Positions 11,275 through 19,373 of a stretch of 64,000 bases of DNA are shown one piece after another (the stretch's first letter is position 1; every line of letters starts with the position of its first letter). The stretch lies in the NCBI RefSeq assembly GCF_006716355.1, contig NZ_VFOW01000001.1, forward strand, positions 558,001 to 622,000, read 5' to 3'. The notes below the pieces were generated by a model. The model was not told the origin of the DNA. It was given only the letters and a program-made list of their open reading frames with translations, and did no database searches. Position numbers and translations under genes: made by a program. This DNA is from Stackebrandtia endophytica (GTDB lineage: Bacteria > Actinomycetota > Actinomycetes > Mycobacteriales > Micromonosporaceae).

Positions 11275-11291
11275 GGAGTATCCGGTACTCC
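11275..11291. promoter_or_regulatory. Inverted repeat GGAGTA-N5-TACTCC, candidate operator
   Basis: A perfect 6-bp inverted repeat in the 226-bp gap before the ABC transporter, just downstream of the response regulator. A 9-mer CGTCTCATC also recurs at 11261 and 11331, flanking it. This is a candidate site for the neighbouring LuxR-type regulator; not proven. Confidence 0.35.
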
Positions 11292-11457
11292 TTCGTGTTA
11301 CCTAGTGACACTCGTTCCGTAGCTTGGGCACGTCTCATCGATCCGTCTGTCTTACGAGTCCCCGAAGATCCTGCGCTCGTACGACGGTGACGGGAACATT
11401 CAGGCATACCGTGAAAGAGCATTTAGCACCGTCACTATCTCAATGGAGGGGAACACC

Positions 11458-12231
11458 GTGACCACAGCGACCGGGAAAACCGCGGCCCGCGCCACGGACG
11501 TCTGGAAGGTATACGGAACGGGTGAGGCGCAGGTCATCGCATTGCACGGGGTCACCGCGGAATTCGCCGCCGGCCAGTTCACGGCGATCATGGGTCCGTC
11601 CGGATCCGGCAAGTCGACCTTGATGCACTGCCTGGCCGGGCTCGACTTCACCAATCGGGGGGAGATCCACGTCGGCGACACCAACGTCACCGGCCTGTCG
11701 GATCGAGGGCTGACGAAGTTGCGACGCGACAAGGTGGGCTTCATCTTCCAGCAGTTCAACCTGCTGCCGACGTTGACGGCCGAGGAGAACATTCTGCTGC
11801 CGCTGTCGATCGGCAAGCGCAAGCCCGACCGCGCCTGGTTCGACCAGGTCATCGACACCGTCGGTCTGCGGGATCGCCTGCACCACAAGCCGACCGAACT
11901 GTCTGGTGGACAGCAGCAGCGGGTCGCGTGCGCACGGGCGCTGGTTCAGCGCCCCGAGGTGATCTTCGCCGACGAGCCCACCGGAAACCTGGACTCCCGC
12001 GCCGGTTCCGAGGTGTTGAAGTTCCTGCGTCGTTCCGTCGACGAGTTCCAACAGACCATCGTGATGGTGACGCACGACCCGGTCGCCGCCTCCTACGCCG
12101 ACCGCGTGCTGTTCCTGGCCGACGGTCAGGTCGTCGACGAGATGTTCGACCCCACCGCCGACCGCGTGCTCGACGAGCTCAAGCGGTTTGACGAGGTCGT
12201 CGGTTCGGCCAAGAACGAAGGAATCCAGTAA
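11458..12231 (+). CDS. MacB/LolD-type ABC transporter ATP-binding protein
   Basis: ATPase subunit of a MacB-superfamily transporter. Walker A GPSGSGKST near residue 45, Q-loop FIFQQFNLLP near 98, signature LSGGQQQRVACARAL near 150, Walker B VIFADEPTGNLD near 170, H-loop MVTHDP near 205. The EPTGNLD sequence is typical of this subfamily. Start: GTG 11458 has GGAGGGG 7 nt upstream; the ATG at 11443 lies before that ribosome site. It is followed after 2 nt by its permease and lies downstream of the two-component pair, suggesting inducible export of an envelope-active compound. Confidence 0.95.
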   Translation: MTTATGKTAARATDVWKVYGTGEAQVIALHGVTAEFAAGQFTAIMGPSGSGKSTLMHCLAGLDFTNRGEIHVGDTNVTGLSDRGLTKLRRDKVGFIFQQFNLLPTLTAEENILLPLSIGKRKPDRAWFDQVIDTVGLRDRLHHKPTELSGGQQQRVACARALVQRPEVIFADEPTGNLDSRAGSEVLKFLRRSVDEFQQTIVMVTHDPVAASYADRVLFLADGQVVDEMFDPTADRVLDELKRFDEVVGSAKNEGIQ

Positions 12232-12233
12232 CC

Positions 12234-14783
12234 ATGTTGCGCGCCACATTCAAAAGCTTGATGTCGCGCAAAGCGCGGCTGCTGCTGTCGGGGATCGCGG
12301 TCATCCTCGGCGCCACCTTCATCTCCGGTGCCCTGGTATTGAACTCCTCGCTGGGCAAGACCGTCGAGTCGATGTTCAGCACCGTCTACGACACGGTCGA
12401 CATCCAGGTCAGCCCCGCCGAACAGAACCCCTTCGGTGGTCCGAGCCCGGTCCCGGCCGAGGTCGTCGATCAGGTCGGCGACGTCGACGGAGTCGCCGAA
12501 GCGACCGGCCTGGTTCAGGACGGCAGCGGAATCATCCGCATCGTCGGCAAGAACGGCAAGGTCATCCCGGCGTTCGGCGCCCCGGTCATCGGCATCAACT
12601 GGACCCCGATCGAAGACCCGGCCGAGCTGCGCGAGGGCCGTGAACCGTTGGCCGATGACGAGGTCGTCGTCAACCAGGCGCTGTTGAACGCCACCGGGTA
12701 CAAGGTCGGTGAGGAGCTTCCGCTCATCACCGTCAACTCCGAGGTCACCGAGTTCACCATCGTCGGTTCCGTCGGCTATTCCGGCGGCCGGGACTCCATC
12801 GCCGGCGAACAGAGCATCATGTTCACATTGGATGCGGCGCGTGCCAATCTGATGACCGAACCCGACGCCTTCACCGTCATCGACGTCAAGACCGAGGACG
12901 GCACCGATCTGACCGAGGTTCGCGACGCGATCGCGGCGCAACTGGGCGACCAGTACCAGGTTCAGACCGGTGAGGACCTCGCCGCCGAGCAGACGGAGAT
13001 GTTCTCCGCGCTGTTGTCGGTGTTCAACTATCTGCTGCTCGGGTTCGGCGCCGTCGCGCTCATCGTCAGCGTGTTCCTGATCATCAACACCTTCTCGATC
13101 ATCGTCGCGCAGCGCACCCGGGAGTTGGCGCTGTTTCGCGCCATGGGCGCCGGCCGGGGGCAGATCACCGGGTCGGTCCTCCTGGAAGCCTTCATCATCG
13201 GGCTCCTGTCAGGTCTACTCGGTCTGGCATTCGGCATCGGGCTGGGCTATCTGGGAACGGTCGCGATGTCCAGCAGCGCCGGCGAGTCCATGACCGCGGA
13301 GCTGGCGGTTCCGATGTCGGCGGTTCTGGCCGCCATGGGCGTCGGCATCGGTGTCACGATGCTCGCGGCGTTGCTGCCGGCGATCAACGCGTCCCGAGTG
13401 CCTCCGATCGCCGCGCTGCGGGAGGCGTCCAGCACTGTACGTCCGGTCAAGCTGTTCGCGATCCTCGGTGGACTGCTGTTGGCCCTAGGCGGTACCGGTC
13501 TGGTACTGAGTCTGACCGAGCAACTCGGTGGCGGCGACGATCGGATCCTGTCGACGTTCGCTTCGCTGGGTGTCATCTTCATCGGTGCGATCGTGTTCAC
13601 GCCGGTGGTCGCCAAGCCGTTGGTGTCGTTGATCGGCGCGATCATGTCGTGGTCGATGCCCGGCAAGTTGGGTCGTCGCAACTCGTCGCGCAACCCGCGC
13701 CGCACCGCGATCACCGCTTCGGCGCTGATGATCGGTATCACGCTGGTCACGGCCGTCGGAGTGTTGTTCTCCTCGGCGCAGGCCAGCATCGCGAAGTTCT
13801 TCGAGAACACGATGTCGGCCGACATCCTGATCACCGGAACCCAGACCGGCCAGGCCATCCCGACCTACGACATCGAACTGACCGATGAGGTCCGTCGCTT
13901 GGACGGCGTCGACCAGGTCGCCTCGATCTACATCGAGGAATTGACCATCGACGGCCGGGAATACTACGTTCAGGCCACCGACAATCTGGCCGGTTTGACC
14001 GACATGCAGGGCGATACCGTCGCCTCCGGCCAGGTCACCGAATTCGGCGCCGACGACATCGCTCTCTACCAGGGCACGGCGGACAATCTCGGGCTTGAGG
14101 TCGGCGACACCGTGTCGGTGACGTTCTCGGGGGGCGACTCGCCGCAGACCCTCACCGTGAGCGCGGTCATCGAATCGGCGGCCGGTGGCAACGGCATGTT
14201 CCTCTCCAACGAACAGGCCGACAACTTCGCCAACCCGCGACCGCTCCAGACGATGGTTCAACTCGACGACGGGGCGGACAAGGAACGCGTCATCGAGGAG
14301 ATCAACATGATCTTCGACGACAGTCCCGAGATCGCCGCTGCCGACATCGGTGTCCTGACCGACCAGTTGACCATGATCTTCGACGTCATGCTCATGGTGG
14401 TTCAGATCCTGCTGGGCGTCGCCATGTTGATCGCGGTGATCGGCGTGGTCAACACGCTGACGCTGTCGGTGCTGGAGCGGACCAGGGAACTGGGTCTGCT
14501 GCGTGCCATCGGCATGAGCCGCGGGCAAGTCACCGGGATGGTGATCGTCGAGTCCATCGTGATCTCGGTGTTCGGTGCGCTATTGGGTCTGGCCATCGGC
14601 GCCGGACTGGGTATCGCGGCTCAGCAGGTGCTCAAGGACGACATGCTGGACGTGTTGGCGATGCCGTGGGGGACCATGGTGGGCTACCTGGTGGCGGCGG
14701 TCGTGATCGGAACGGTCGCGGCACTCATACCCGCCTTCCGGGCCAACCGGCTCAACGTCCTCGACGCGATCTCGTACGAGTAA
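12234..14783 (+). CDS. FtsX/MacB-like ABC transporter permease with duplicated FtsX domain
   Basis: 850-residue permease. One N-terminal membrane helix (LLLSGIAVILGATFISGALV) is followed by a large extracytoplasmic MacB-periplasmic-core-like domain (~45-255), the first FtsX domain with three helices (~260-385), two central helices, a second extracytoplasmic segment (~530-700) and a second FtsX domain (~715-845). Each FtsX domain has the expected motif R(T)RELxLxRAxGxxxGQ. This layout is that of lipid or peptide-extruding permeases, not of solute importers. It forms one unit with the upstream ATPase; a bidirectional terminator follows. Confidence 0.94.
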   Translation: MLRATFKSLMSRKARLLLSGIAVILGATFISGALVLNSSLGKTVESMFSTVYDTVDIQVSPAEQNPFGGPSPVPAEVVDQVGDVDGVAEATGLVQDGSGIIRIVGKNGKVIPAFGAPVIGINWTPIEDPAELREGREPLADDEVVVNQALLNATGYKVGEELPLITVNSEVTEFTIVGSVGYSGGRDSIAGEQSIMFTLDAARANLMTEPDAFTVIDVKTEDGTDLTEVRDAIAAQLGDQYQVQTGEDLAAEQTEMFSALLSVFNYLLLGFGAVALIVSVFLIINTFSIIVAQRTRELALFRAMGAGRGQITGSVLLEAFIIGLLSGLLGLAFGIGLGYLGTVAMSSSAGESMTAELAVPMSAVLAAMGVGIGVTMLAALLPAINASRVPPIAALREASSTVRPVKLFAILGGLLLALGGTGLVLSLTEQLGGGDDRILSTFASLGVIFIGAIVFTPVVAKPLVSLIGAIMSWSMPGKLGRRNSSRNPRRTAITASALMIGITLVTAVGVLFSSAQASIAKFFENTMSADILITGTQTGQAIPTYDIELTDEVRRLDGVDQVASIYIEELTIDGREYYVQATDNLAGLTDMQGDTVASGQVTEFGADDIALYQGTADNLGLEVGDTVSVTFSGGDSPQTLTVSAVIESAAGGNGMFLSNEQADNFANPRPLQTMVQLDDGADKERVIEEINMIFDDSPEIAAADIGVLTDQLTMIFDVMLMVVQILLGVAMLIAVIGVVNTLTLSVLERTRELGLLRAIGMSRGQVTGMVIVESIVISVFGALLGLAIGAGLGIAAQQVLKDDMLDVLAMPWGTMVGYLVAAVVIGTVAALIPAFRANRLNVLDAISYE

Positions 14784-14798
14784 TCCGTAGAACGACAC

Positions 14799-14833
14799 AC
14801 GGTGGGGCGGACACGCGATGTCCGCCCCACCGT
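14799..14833. terminator. Bidirectional terminator between the ABC permease and the sugar transporter
   Basis: A perfect 15-bp stem (ACGGTGGGGCGGACA and complement) with a 5-nt loop between two convergent genes, ending 9 bp before the stop of the minus-strand transporter. Confidence 0.85.
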
Positions 14834-14842
14834 TTCGTCATC

Positions 14843-16282
14843 TCAGGTTCCCGCCGGTGTCGGGTTGTCCATGTCCTCCAGCTCCCGGCCCTTGGTTTCG
14901 CGTACCGCCCGCCACACGAAGAAGAACGCCAGAAACGCGAAGCCCGCGTACAGTCCGTAGGCCAGACCGAGCCCGATCTCCGACAGCCACGGGAAGGTCG
15001 TCGACACCGCCCAGTTGGCCAACCACTGGGCGCCGGCGGCCAAGGCCAGGGCCGAGGCACGGATACGGTTGCCGAACATCTCCCCCAGCAGGACCCACAC
15101 GACGGGTCCCCACGAACATCCGAAGCCGAATACGAACACGTTGGCGGCGATCAACGCGACGGGTCCGGTCACGTCGGACAGGACCGGTTGGGTGCTGCCG
15201 TCGGCAAGTGTCTCCAATGGAGCCGTAGCGAAGACGACGGCCATGGTTCCCAGACTGATCGTCATCGCCGCCGCACCGACCATGAGCAGCGGTTTCCGGC
15301 CGACCCTGTCGACAAGACTGATCGCCACCAGGGTCGTGACGATGTTGGTGACGGAGGTGATGACCGTGATCAGCAGGGAGTTCTCAGAGCTGAAACCGAC
15401 CGCCTCCCACAACACCGACGAGTAGTAGAAGATGACGTTGATGCCGACGAACTGCTGGAACACCGACAGCAGGATGCCCACCCACACAATGGGAAGCAGC
15501 CCGAGGACGGGGCCACGCAGGTCGCCCAGCCGGACGGGTTTATCGCTCTTGAGCGACCGCTGAATCTCCTTGATGCGCCCGTCGACGTCGCCGCCCACCA
15601 GCTTCTTCAGAATGTCGCGGGCCTTGATGAGTTCCTGTTTGGAGACCAGGTACCGGGGTGATTCGGGTATCTGCAGCGCCATGACGCCGTACAGGATGGC
15701 GGGGATCGCGCCGGAGGCGAACATCCAGCGCCAGGCGGTTCCACCCCACGGCGCCGGTTCGCTGGCTCCACCGGAGACCGTGGCGATGACGTAGTCGACC
15801 AGCAGGGCCACGAAGATTCCGCTGACGATGGCCAGCTGTTGCAGTGAACCCAGTCGGCCCCGCAGATGGGCCGGCGCGATCTCGGCGATATAGGCCGGTG
15901 CGATCACCGACGCCGCGCCGACGCCGAGGCCTCCGATGACGCGCCACACGGTCAAGTCGATCGGGTTGAACGCCAGCGCCGACCCGATCGCGCTGATCAG
16001 GAACAGGAAGGCGGCGATCAACATGACCCGCACCCGGCCGATGCGGTTCGACAGTGGACCGGCAAACCATGCTCCGACCATCGCACCCAGCAGCGCCGAG
16101 GAAACGACCAATCCCAGTGGTACCGCGCCGATGGAGAATTCTCGTTCGATGGCGGCGACCGCGCCGTTGATGACGGAGGTGTCGTATCCGAACAGGAATC
16201 CTCCGACGGCGGCGGCCGAGGCCACGAATATCGCCGCACTATAGGAATGCTTCTCCGTGCCGGTGGCGTCGCCTGCCGTCAT
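14843..16282 (-). CDS. MFS sugar:proton symporter (sugar porter family)
   Basis: Twelve-helix importer of the SP family (XylE/GalP/GLUT-like), 479 aa. Seen: GYDTSVINGA in the first helix, NRIGRVRV and DRVGRKPLL loops, PESPRYL after helix 6, QQFVGIN in helix 7 (sugar-binding Gln residues) and RETKGRELEDM near the C-terminus, all sugar-porter signatures. The actual sugar cannot be told. Start: ATG 16282 with GGGGGAG 3 nt upstream. The longer open frame up to 16663 would add 127 residues of low-complexity Arg/Pro sequence and cover the mini-ORF region, so it is rejected. Confidence 0.93.
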   Translation of the reverse strand: MTAGDATGTEKHSYSAAIFVASAAAVGGFLFGYDTSVINGAVAAIEREFSIGAVPLGLVVSSALLGAMVGAWFAGPLSNRIGRVRVMLIAAFLFLISAIGSALAFNPIDLTVWRVIGGLGVGAASVIAPAYIAEIAPAHLRGRLGSLQQLAIVSGIFVALLVDYVIATVSGGASEPAPWGGTAWRWMFASGAIPAILYGVMALQIPESPRYLVSKQELIKARDILKKLVGGDVDGRIKEIQRSLKSDKPVRLGDLRGPVLGLLPIVWVGILLSVFQQFVGINVIFYYSSVLWEAVGFSSENSLLITVITSVTNIVTTLVAISLVDRVGRKPLLMVGAAAMTISLGTMAVVFATAPLETLADGSTQPVLSDVTGPVALIAANVFVFGFGCSWGPVVWVLLGEMFGNRIRASALALAAGAQWLANWAVSTTFPWLSEIGLGLAYGLYAGFAFLAFFFVWRAVRETKGRELEDMDNPTPAGT

Positions 16283-16511
16283 CGCTCCCCCGATCAATAT
16301 TCCGTTGAGGAACAACCGTAGACCGCCGAGAGGCCACATTGGTGGTTTTACCGGACTGTTCGGGCAGGTCAAGCAACCGCAGCTGGCGCGCGACCACTCG
16401 GCCCATCCTCCCGTCGAACTCGATCGGGGTCGGCGCCGACGGGTGTGACACGTCAGACGATAAAACCGGTGGCGCCCCTCGGCGCGGCGGCGTAAGTTCG
16501 GCGTACACGTG

Positions 16512-16525
16512 AAAGGAGGTGGTCC
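16512..16525 (+). promoter_or_regulatory. Extended Shine-Dalgarno complementary to the whole 16S rRNA tail
   Basis: AAAGGAGGTGGTCC can pair over all 14 nt with the canonical 16S 3' end (GGATCACCTCCTTT) with a single G-U wobble. It stands 5 nt before ATG 16531. Ordinary ribosome sites in this window match 5-7 nt. GAGGTGGTC recurs at 16552-16560 inside the ORF. Confidence 0.6.
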
Positions 16526-16530
16526 AGAAG

Positions 16531-16569
16531 ATGCATTTTGCTTGGACTCGTGAGGTGGTCGCGCGCTAG
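16531..16569 (+). CDS. 12-residue mini-ORF MHFAWTREVVAR
   Basis: ATG to TAG, encoding MHFAWTREVVAR, directly behind the exceptional ribosome site. No plus-strand gene follows before the convergent map gene, so it is not an ordinary leader peptide for an adjacent gene in this arrangement. It may encode a functional micropeptide, serve as a ribosome-loading or ribosome-sensing element on a small RNA, or be the remnant of a leader whose gene was lost. Only the ribosome site and the clean short frame support it; the identity is unknown. Confidence 0.45.
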   Translation: MHFAWTREVVAR

Positions 16570-16666
16570 TCGTCGCGCAACCGATCATTGGACGGTCGTG
16601 CATTGCCCGAATCTCCGGGAGGGAGCCAGGCTCCCTGACGGCGGGCGAAAACCACGCGATCACCGG

Positions 16667-16739
16667 AGCTCATGGGTGTCGTGCCTTGTCCAACACGACA
16701 CGGGACCGCCTCCTTGAGATGCGCCCCAGCCCATGAGCT
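16667..16739. repeat. Nested inverted repeats downstream of map
   Basis: An outer stem AGCTCATGGG (16667-16676) pairs perfectly with 16730-16739, and directly inside its left arm TGTCGTG (16677-16683) pairs with 16694-16700. The result is a branched structure of 73 nt starting 37 bp after the map stop. It may terminate map transcription or end a small plus-strand RNA that begins near the mini-ORF. Confidence 0.55.
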
Positions 16740-16775
16740 TCCTACTGCCCCCAGAAACCCGGCGAATCCGCCGTT

Positions 16776-17549
16776 TCAGTCGCCCGCCCGTTCGGTGAGC
16801 ACGATCGGTCCGTCCTCGGTGATGGCCACCGTGTGTTCGCTGTGAGCACCCCGCGATCCGTCAGCTGATCGGATCGTCCATCCGTCGGAGTCGTACTCGA
16901 TCCGGTCGGTCCCGGCGAGGAACCACGGTTCGATGGCGATCACCAGGCCGGGCTGCAGTTTCAACCCCCGCCCAGGTGCCCCGTCATTGGGCACGCTGGG
17001 TTCTTCGTGCATCGTTCGGCCGACGCCGTGGCCACCGAATTGACGGTTGGGGCGGTACCCGTGTTCGGCGGCGACGGCCCCGATCGCCGCCGAGATGTCC
17101 CCGATGCGGTTGCCGACGTGTGCTGCCGCGATCCCGGCCGCCAACGCCTTTCTGGTCGCGCCGATGAGTTTCTCATCCGCTTCGTTCGCCGTGCCGACGG
17201 TGAAGCTCACCGCGGAATCGGTGACCCAGCCGTCGACCTCGATGGCGAAGTCCAGGCTGACGAGGTCCCCGTCGGCGAGCCGGTAGTCGTGCGGGAGGCC
17301 GTGGAGAACCGCGTCGTTGACCGAGGTGCACAGCACGTTGCGGAACGGCCCGGACCCGAAGGATGGGGCGTAGTCCCAGTAGCAGGAGGTGGCGCCGTGT
17401 TCGGCGACGAGTTTGCGCGCGTGTCGTTCGAGGTCGAGGAGGTTCACACCGACGTCGGCGGTCGCCATGAGTTCGGTGAGGATCGCCGCAACGGCCTTCC
17501 CTGCTGGTCGCATCTGTTCGAGTTCGGCCGGGGACTTCAGTTCAATCAT
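16776..17549 (-). CDS. map: Type I methionine aminopeptidase
   Basis: Removes the N-terminal Met from new proteins; cytosolic dinuclear metalloenzyme, 257 aa. Metal ligands are visible: two Asp in SLDFAIEVDGWVTDSAV, His in FGGHGVGRTMHEE, Glu in AIEPWF and Glu in HSEHT. There is no N-terminal SH3-binding extension as in MapB-type enzymes of actinobacteria. The housekeeping map usually lies in the secY-adk-infA region, so this is probably a second, conditionally expressed copy. It is divergent from a small XRE regulator, and both promoters are overlapped by two tandem palindromes. Start ATG 17549, weak ribosome site. Confidence 0.93.
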   Translation of the reverse strand: MIELKSPAELEQMRPAGKAVAAILTELMATADVGVNLLDLERHARKLVAEHGATSCYWDYAPSFGSGPFRNVLCTSVNDAVLHGLPHDYRLADGDLVSLDFAIEVDGWVTDSAVSFTVGTANEADEKLIGATRKALAAGIAAAHVGNRIGDISAAIGAVAAEHGYRPNRQFGGHGVGRTMHEEPSVPNDGAPGRGLKLQPGLVIAIEPWFLAGTDRIEYDSDGWTIRSADGSRGAHSEHTVAITEDGPIVLTERAGD

Positions 17550-17566
17550 GATCCACTCAATCGGTT

Positions 17567-17594
17567 GGTATTAAAATACCGGTATTATAATACC
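17567..17594. promoter_or_regulatory. Two abutting 14-bp operators over divergent map/XRE promoters
   Basis: GGTATTAAAATACC (17567-17580) and GGTATTATAATACC (17581-17594) stand head to tail with no gap; the second is a perfect palindrome and both share GGTATT/AATACC arms. TATAAT (17586-17591) inside the second is a consensus -10, 6 nt before the XRE ATG, so that gene is leaderless. On the other strand the A/T-rich half sites can serve map. Binding by the divergently encoded XRE protein would repress both genes. Confidence 0.8.
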
Positions 17595-17597
17595 GTC

Positions 17598-17846
17598 ATG
17601 ATTCGCCGTCCGTTGACACCCGACCAACGCTCCCGAGGCAGCGCCCTCGGCGAGACGCTGCGCCAGGCCCGCGGTCAGATCAGCCTCGCAGACGCGGCGG
17701 CCACCGCGGGGATTTCACCCGAGACGCTCCGAAAGATCGAGACCGGCCGCCTGCCCAGCCCCTCCTTCTTCACCGTCGCCGCCCTGTGCCACGCCTACGG
17801 ACTGTCGCTGGATCAGCTGTCACACCTGGGCGACCCCCGCCGCTGA
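17598..17846 (+). CDS. Small XRE-family transcriptional regulator
   Basis: 82-residue protein that is almost entirely one HTH_3 domain: LGETLRQARGQISLADAAATAGISPETLRKIETGR..., followed by an AALCHAYGLSLDQL helix, typical of Cro/CI repressors. ATG 17598 follows the TATAAT -10 by 6 nt, so translation is leaderless. It is divergent from map and almost certainly binds the two tandem palindromes between them. Fpg/Nei starts 51 bp downstream in the same direction and may be partly co-transcribed. What signal releases the repressor is unknown. Confidence 0.88.
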   Translation: MIRRPLTPDQRSRGSALGETLRQARGQISLADAAATAGISPETLRKIETGRLPSPSFFTVAALCHAYGLSLDQLSHLGDPRR

Positions 17847-17897
17847 CGACCGACCCGAACTCTGGCACTCGCCCGACAACGGTGTCACACTGTGATC

Positions 17898-18758
17898 ATG
17901 CCGGAACTTCCCGAGGTCGCCGCGTTGGCGGGATTCCTCAACCGGCGTGCCGTCGGCCAGATCGTCAAACGAATCGACGTCGCGTCGATACAGGTCCTGA
18001 AGACCTACGATCCGCCACCGAATGACCTGGTCGGTCGTCGGCTCGCCGAAGTCGGCCGTCACGGAAAATTCCTCGACCTCGACTTCGAGGGAATCCACCT
18101 GGTGATTCATCTCGCCCGAGCCGGTTGGCTGCGGTGGCGTGAAGAACTGCCGGCGGCCCCGTTGACCACGCGGAAACATCCCATCGCACTGCGGTTGGCC
18201 TTCGACGACGGATCAGGGTTCGATCTGACCGAAGCCGGAACCAAGAAACGATTGGCGGCCTACCTGGTCACCGATCCTCAAGCGGTACCGGGTGTCGCGT
18301 CACTGGGAATCGAGCCGTTGTCGGACGAGTTCACCCTCGACGCATTCACCGAGCTCGTCAGTGGCACGCGACAACAGATCAAAGGGGTACTGCGACAACA
18401 GAGCCTCATAGCGGGCATCGGAAACGCCTACTCCGATGAAGTTCTGCACGCGGCGAAACTGTCACCGTTCAAGATCGCGGCCACCCTGTCCGACGCCGAG
18501 ATCGCCCGACTGTACGAGGCGATCGGTGAGACCCTGCGCCGTGCGGTGTCCGAATCGGGCGAACTGGCCGCCGGTGAGGTCAAGGCCCACAAGAAGGAGC
18601 TGCTGCGGGTGCACGGTCGCACCGGTCAGCAGTGCCCGGTCTGCGGGGACACCATCCGCGAGGTGTCGTTCGCCGATTCGAGCCTCCAGTACTGCCCCAC
18701 CTGTCAAACCGGTGGTAAACCGCTGGCCGACCGGCGACTGTCGCGGCTGCTCAAGTGA
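17898..18758 (+). CDS. Fpg/Nei-family DNA glycosylase/AP lyase
   Basis: Base-excision repair enzyme for oxidised bases. The N-terminus MPELPEV supplies catalytic Pro2 and Glu3 and fixes the start at ATG 17898 rather than the GTG at 17892. The beta-hairpin Lys lies in RHGKFLDLDF near residue 55, the H2TH region in QQSLIAGIGNAYSDEVL (~170-190), and the C-terminal zinc finger has four cysteines in CPVCGD...CPTCQTGG. Whether it prefers 8-oxoG (Fpg) or oxidised pyrimidines (Nei) cannot be told; the AALAGFL variant after PELPEV differs from classical MutM, suggesting a paralogue. Its 3' end overlaps the convergent membrane-protein gene by 8 bp. Confidence 0.93.
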   Translation: MPELPEVAALAGFLNRRAVGQIVKRIDVASIQVLKTYDPPPNDLVGRRLAEVGRHGKFLDLDFEGIHLVIHLARAGWLRWREELPAAPLTTRKHPIALRLAFDDGSGFDLTEAGTKKRLAAYLVTDPQAVPGVASLGIEPLSDEFTLDAFTELVSGTRQQIKGVLRQQSLIAGIGNAYSDEVLHAAKLSPFKIAATLSDAEIARLYEAIGETLRRAVSESGELAAGEVKAHKKELLRVHGRTGQQCPVCGDTIREVSFADSSLQYCPTCQTGGKPLADRRLSRLLK

Positions 18759-19236
18759 TCGGCCGCGGGTCCGACCGCTCCAGCACCAATTCGATCAGGT
18801 CCAACCGGACCTTCGCCTGATCGCCGGTGGGCAGGTACTGCACCGGCCACCGGTCCATCGCCTCGATCTGCTGGCGAAACCGGTCGGGATATTGAAAGGA
18901 CCGCAACGTCACCGTCTGCCCGGTGGGCTCCACCACCGCGGTACCGACGTAGTAGGGCGCTCCCACTTCATCGGAACCCGACTGTCTCAACGAACCGATC
19001 CTGGCCATGGCCAGGATCCCGTTGCGCTGCCACACATCTGGGCGCTCACGGAGGACGGCGCGAACTCCGCGCCACGTCAGGGGCAGGCAGAACCCGAGAA
19101 ACAGGAACGCCGGAAGAAGTTGAGTCCGCGGCGGCGCGAACACCAGGATCAAGAACACCGAGACTGCGGACAGCACGATTCCGGTCGCGAAAAGCCGGGC
19201 CTGTTGAACCGGTCGACGAACTCCGGGTTCGTTCAC
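18751..19236 (-). CDS. Membrane protein of unknown function, two N-terminal helices
   Basis: 161 residues: two hydrophobic helices (about 16-35 and 40-58) then a soluble ~100-residue domain rich in beta-type sequence, ending in ELVLERSDPRPIT. I recognise no family. Start GTG 19236 has GGTGAG 4 nt upstream. Convergent with the glycosylase gene (8-bp overlap) and divergent from another membrane protein gene of the same general design. Confidence 0.65.
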   Translation of the reverse strand: MNEPGVRRPVQQARLFATGIVLSAVSVFLILVFAPPRTQLLPAFLFLGFCLPLTWRGVRAVLRERPDVWQRNGILAMARIGSLRQSGSDEVGAPYYVGTAVVEPTGQTVTLRSFQYPDRFRQQIEAMDRWPVQYLPTGDQAKVRLDLIELVLERSDPRPIT

Positions 19237-19373
19237 GTCTCACCTGCTTCAGGCTGGTTACACCGGCGGGGCGCCTCGACCGGTCGACGACGGATCCTTA
19301 ATACCAGTCCCACTATATAGATGAAACTGAGTACGCTGCGGAGTGAACCAATCGAGACATGCGAGGTGATCCG

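Larger units (their letters stand above)
16283..16775. other. 493-bp intergenic region with mini-ORF and nested inverted repeats
   Basis: This gap lies between two minus-strand genes. It holds a plus-strand 12-codon ORF with a very strong ribosome site (16512-16569), a short inverted repeat GGGAGCC-A-GGCTCCC (16621-16635), a nested structure (16667-16739) and a 5-bp hairpin just after the map stop (16760-16773). The plus-strand ORF reads toward map and has no plus-strand gene behind it. Confidence 0.6.

Noticed and set aside
16283-16663. 127-residue N-terminal extension of the sugar transporter
   Set aside because: A good ribosome site precedes ATG 16282 and the extension is low complexity.
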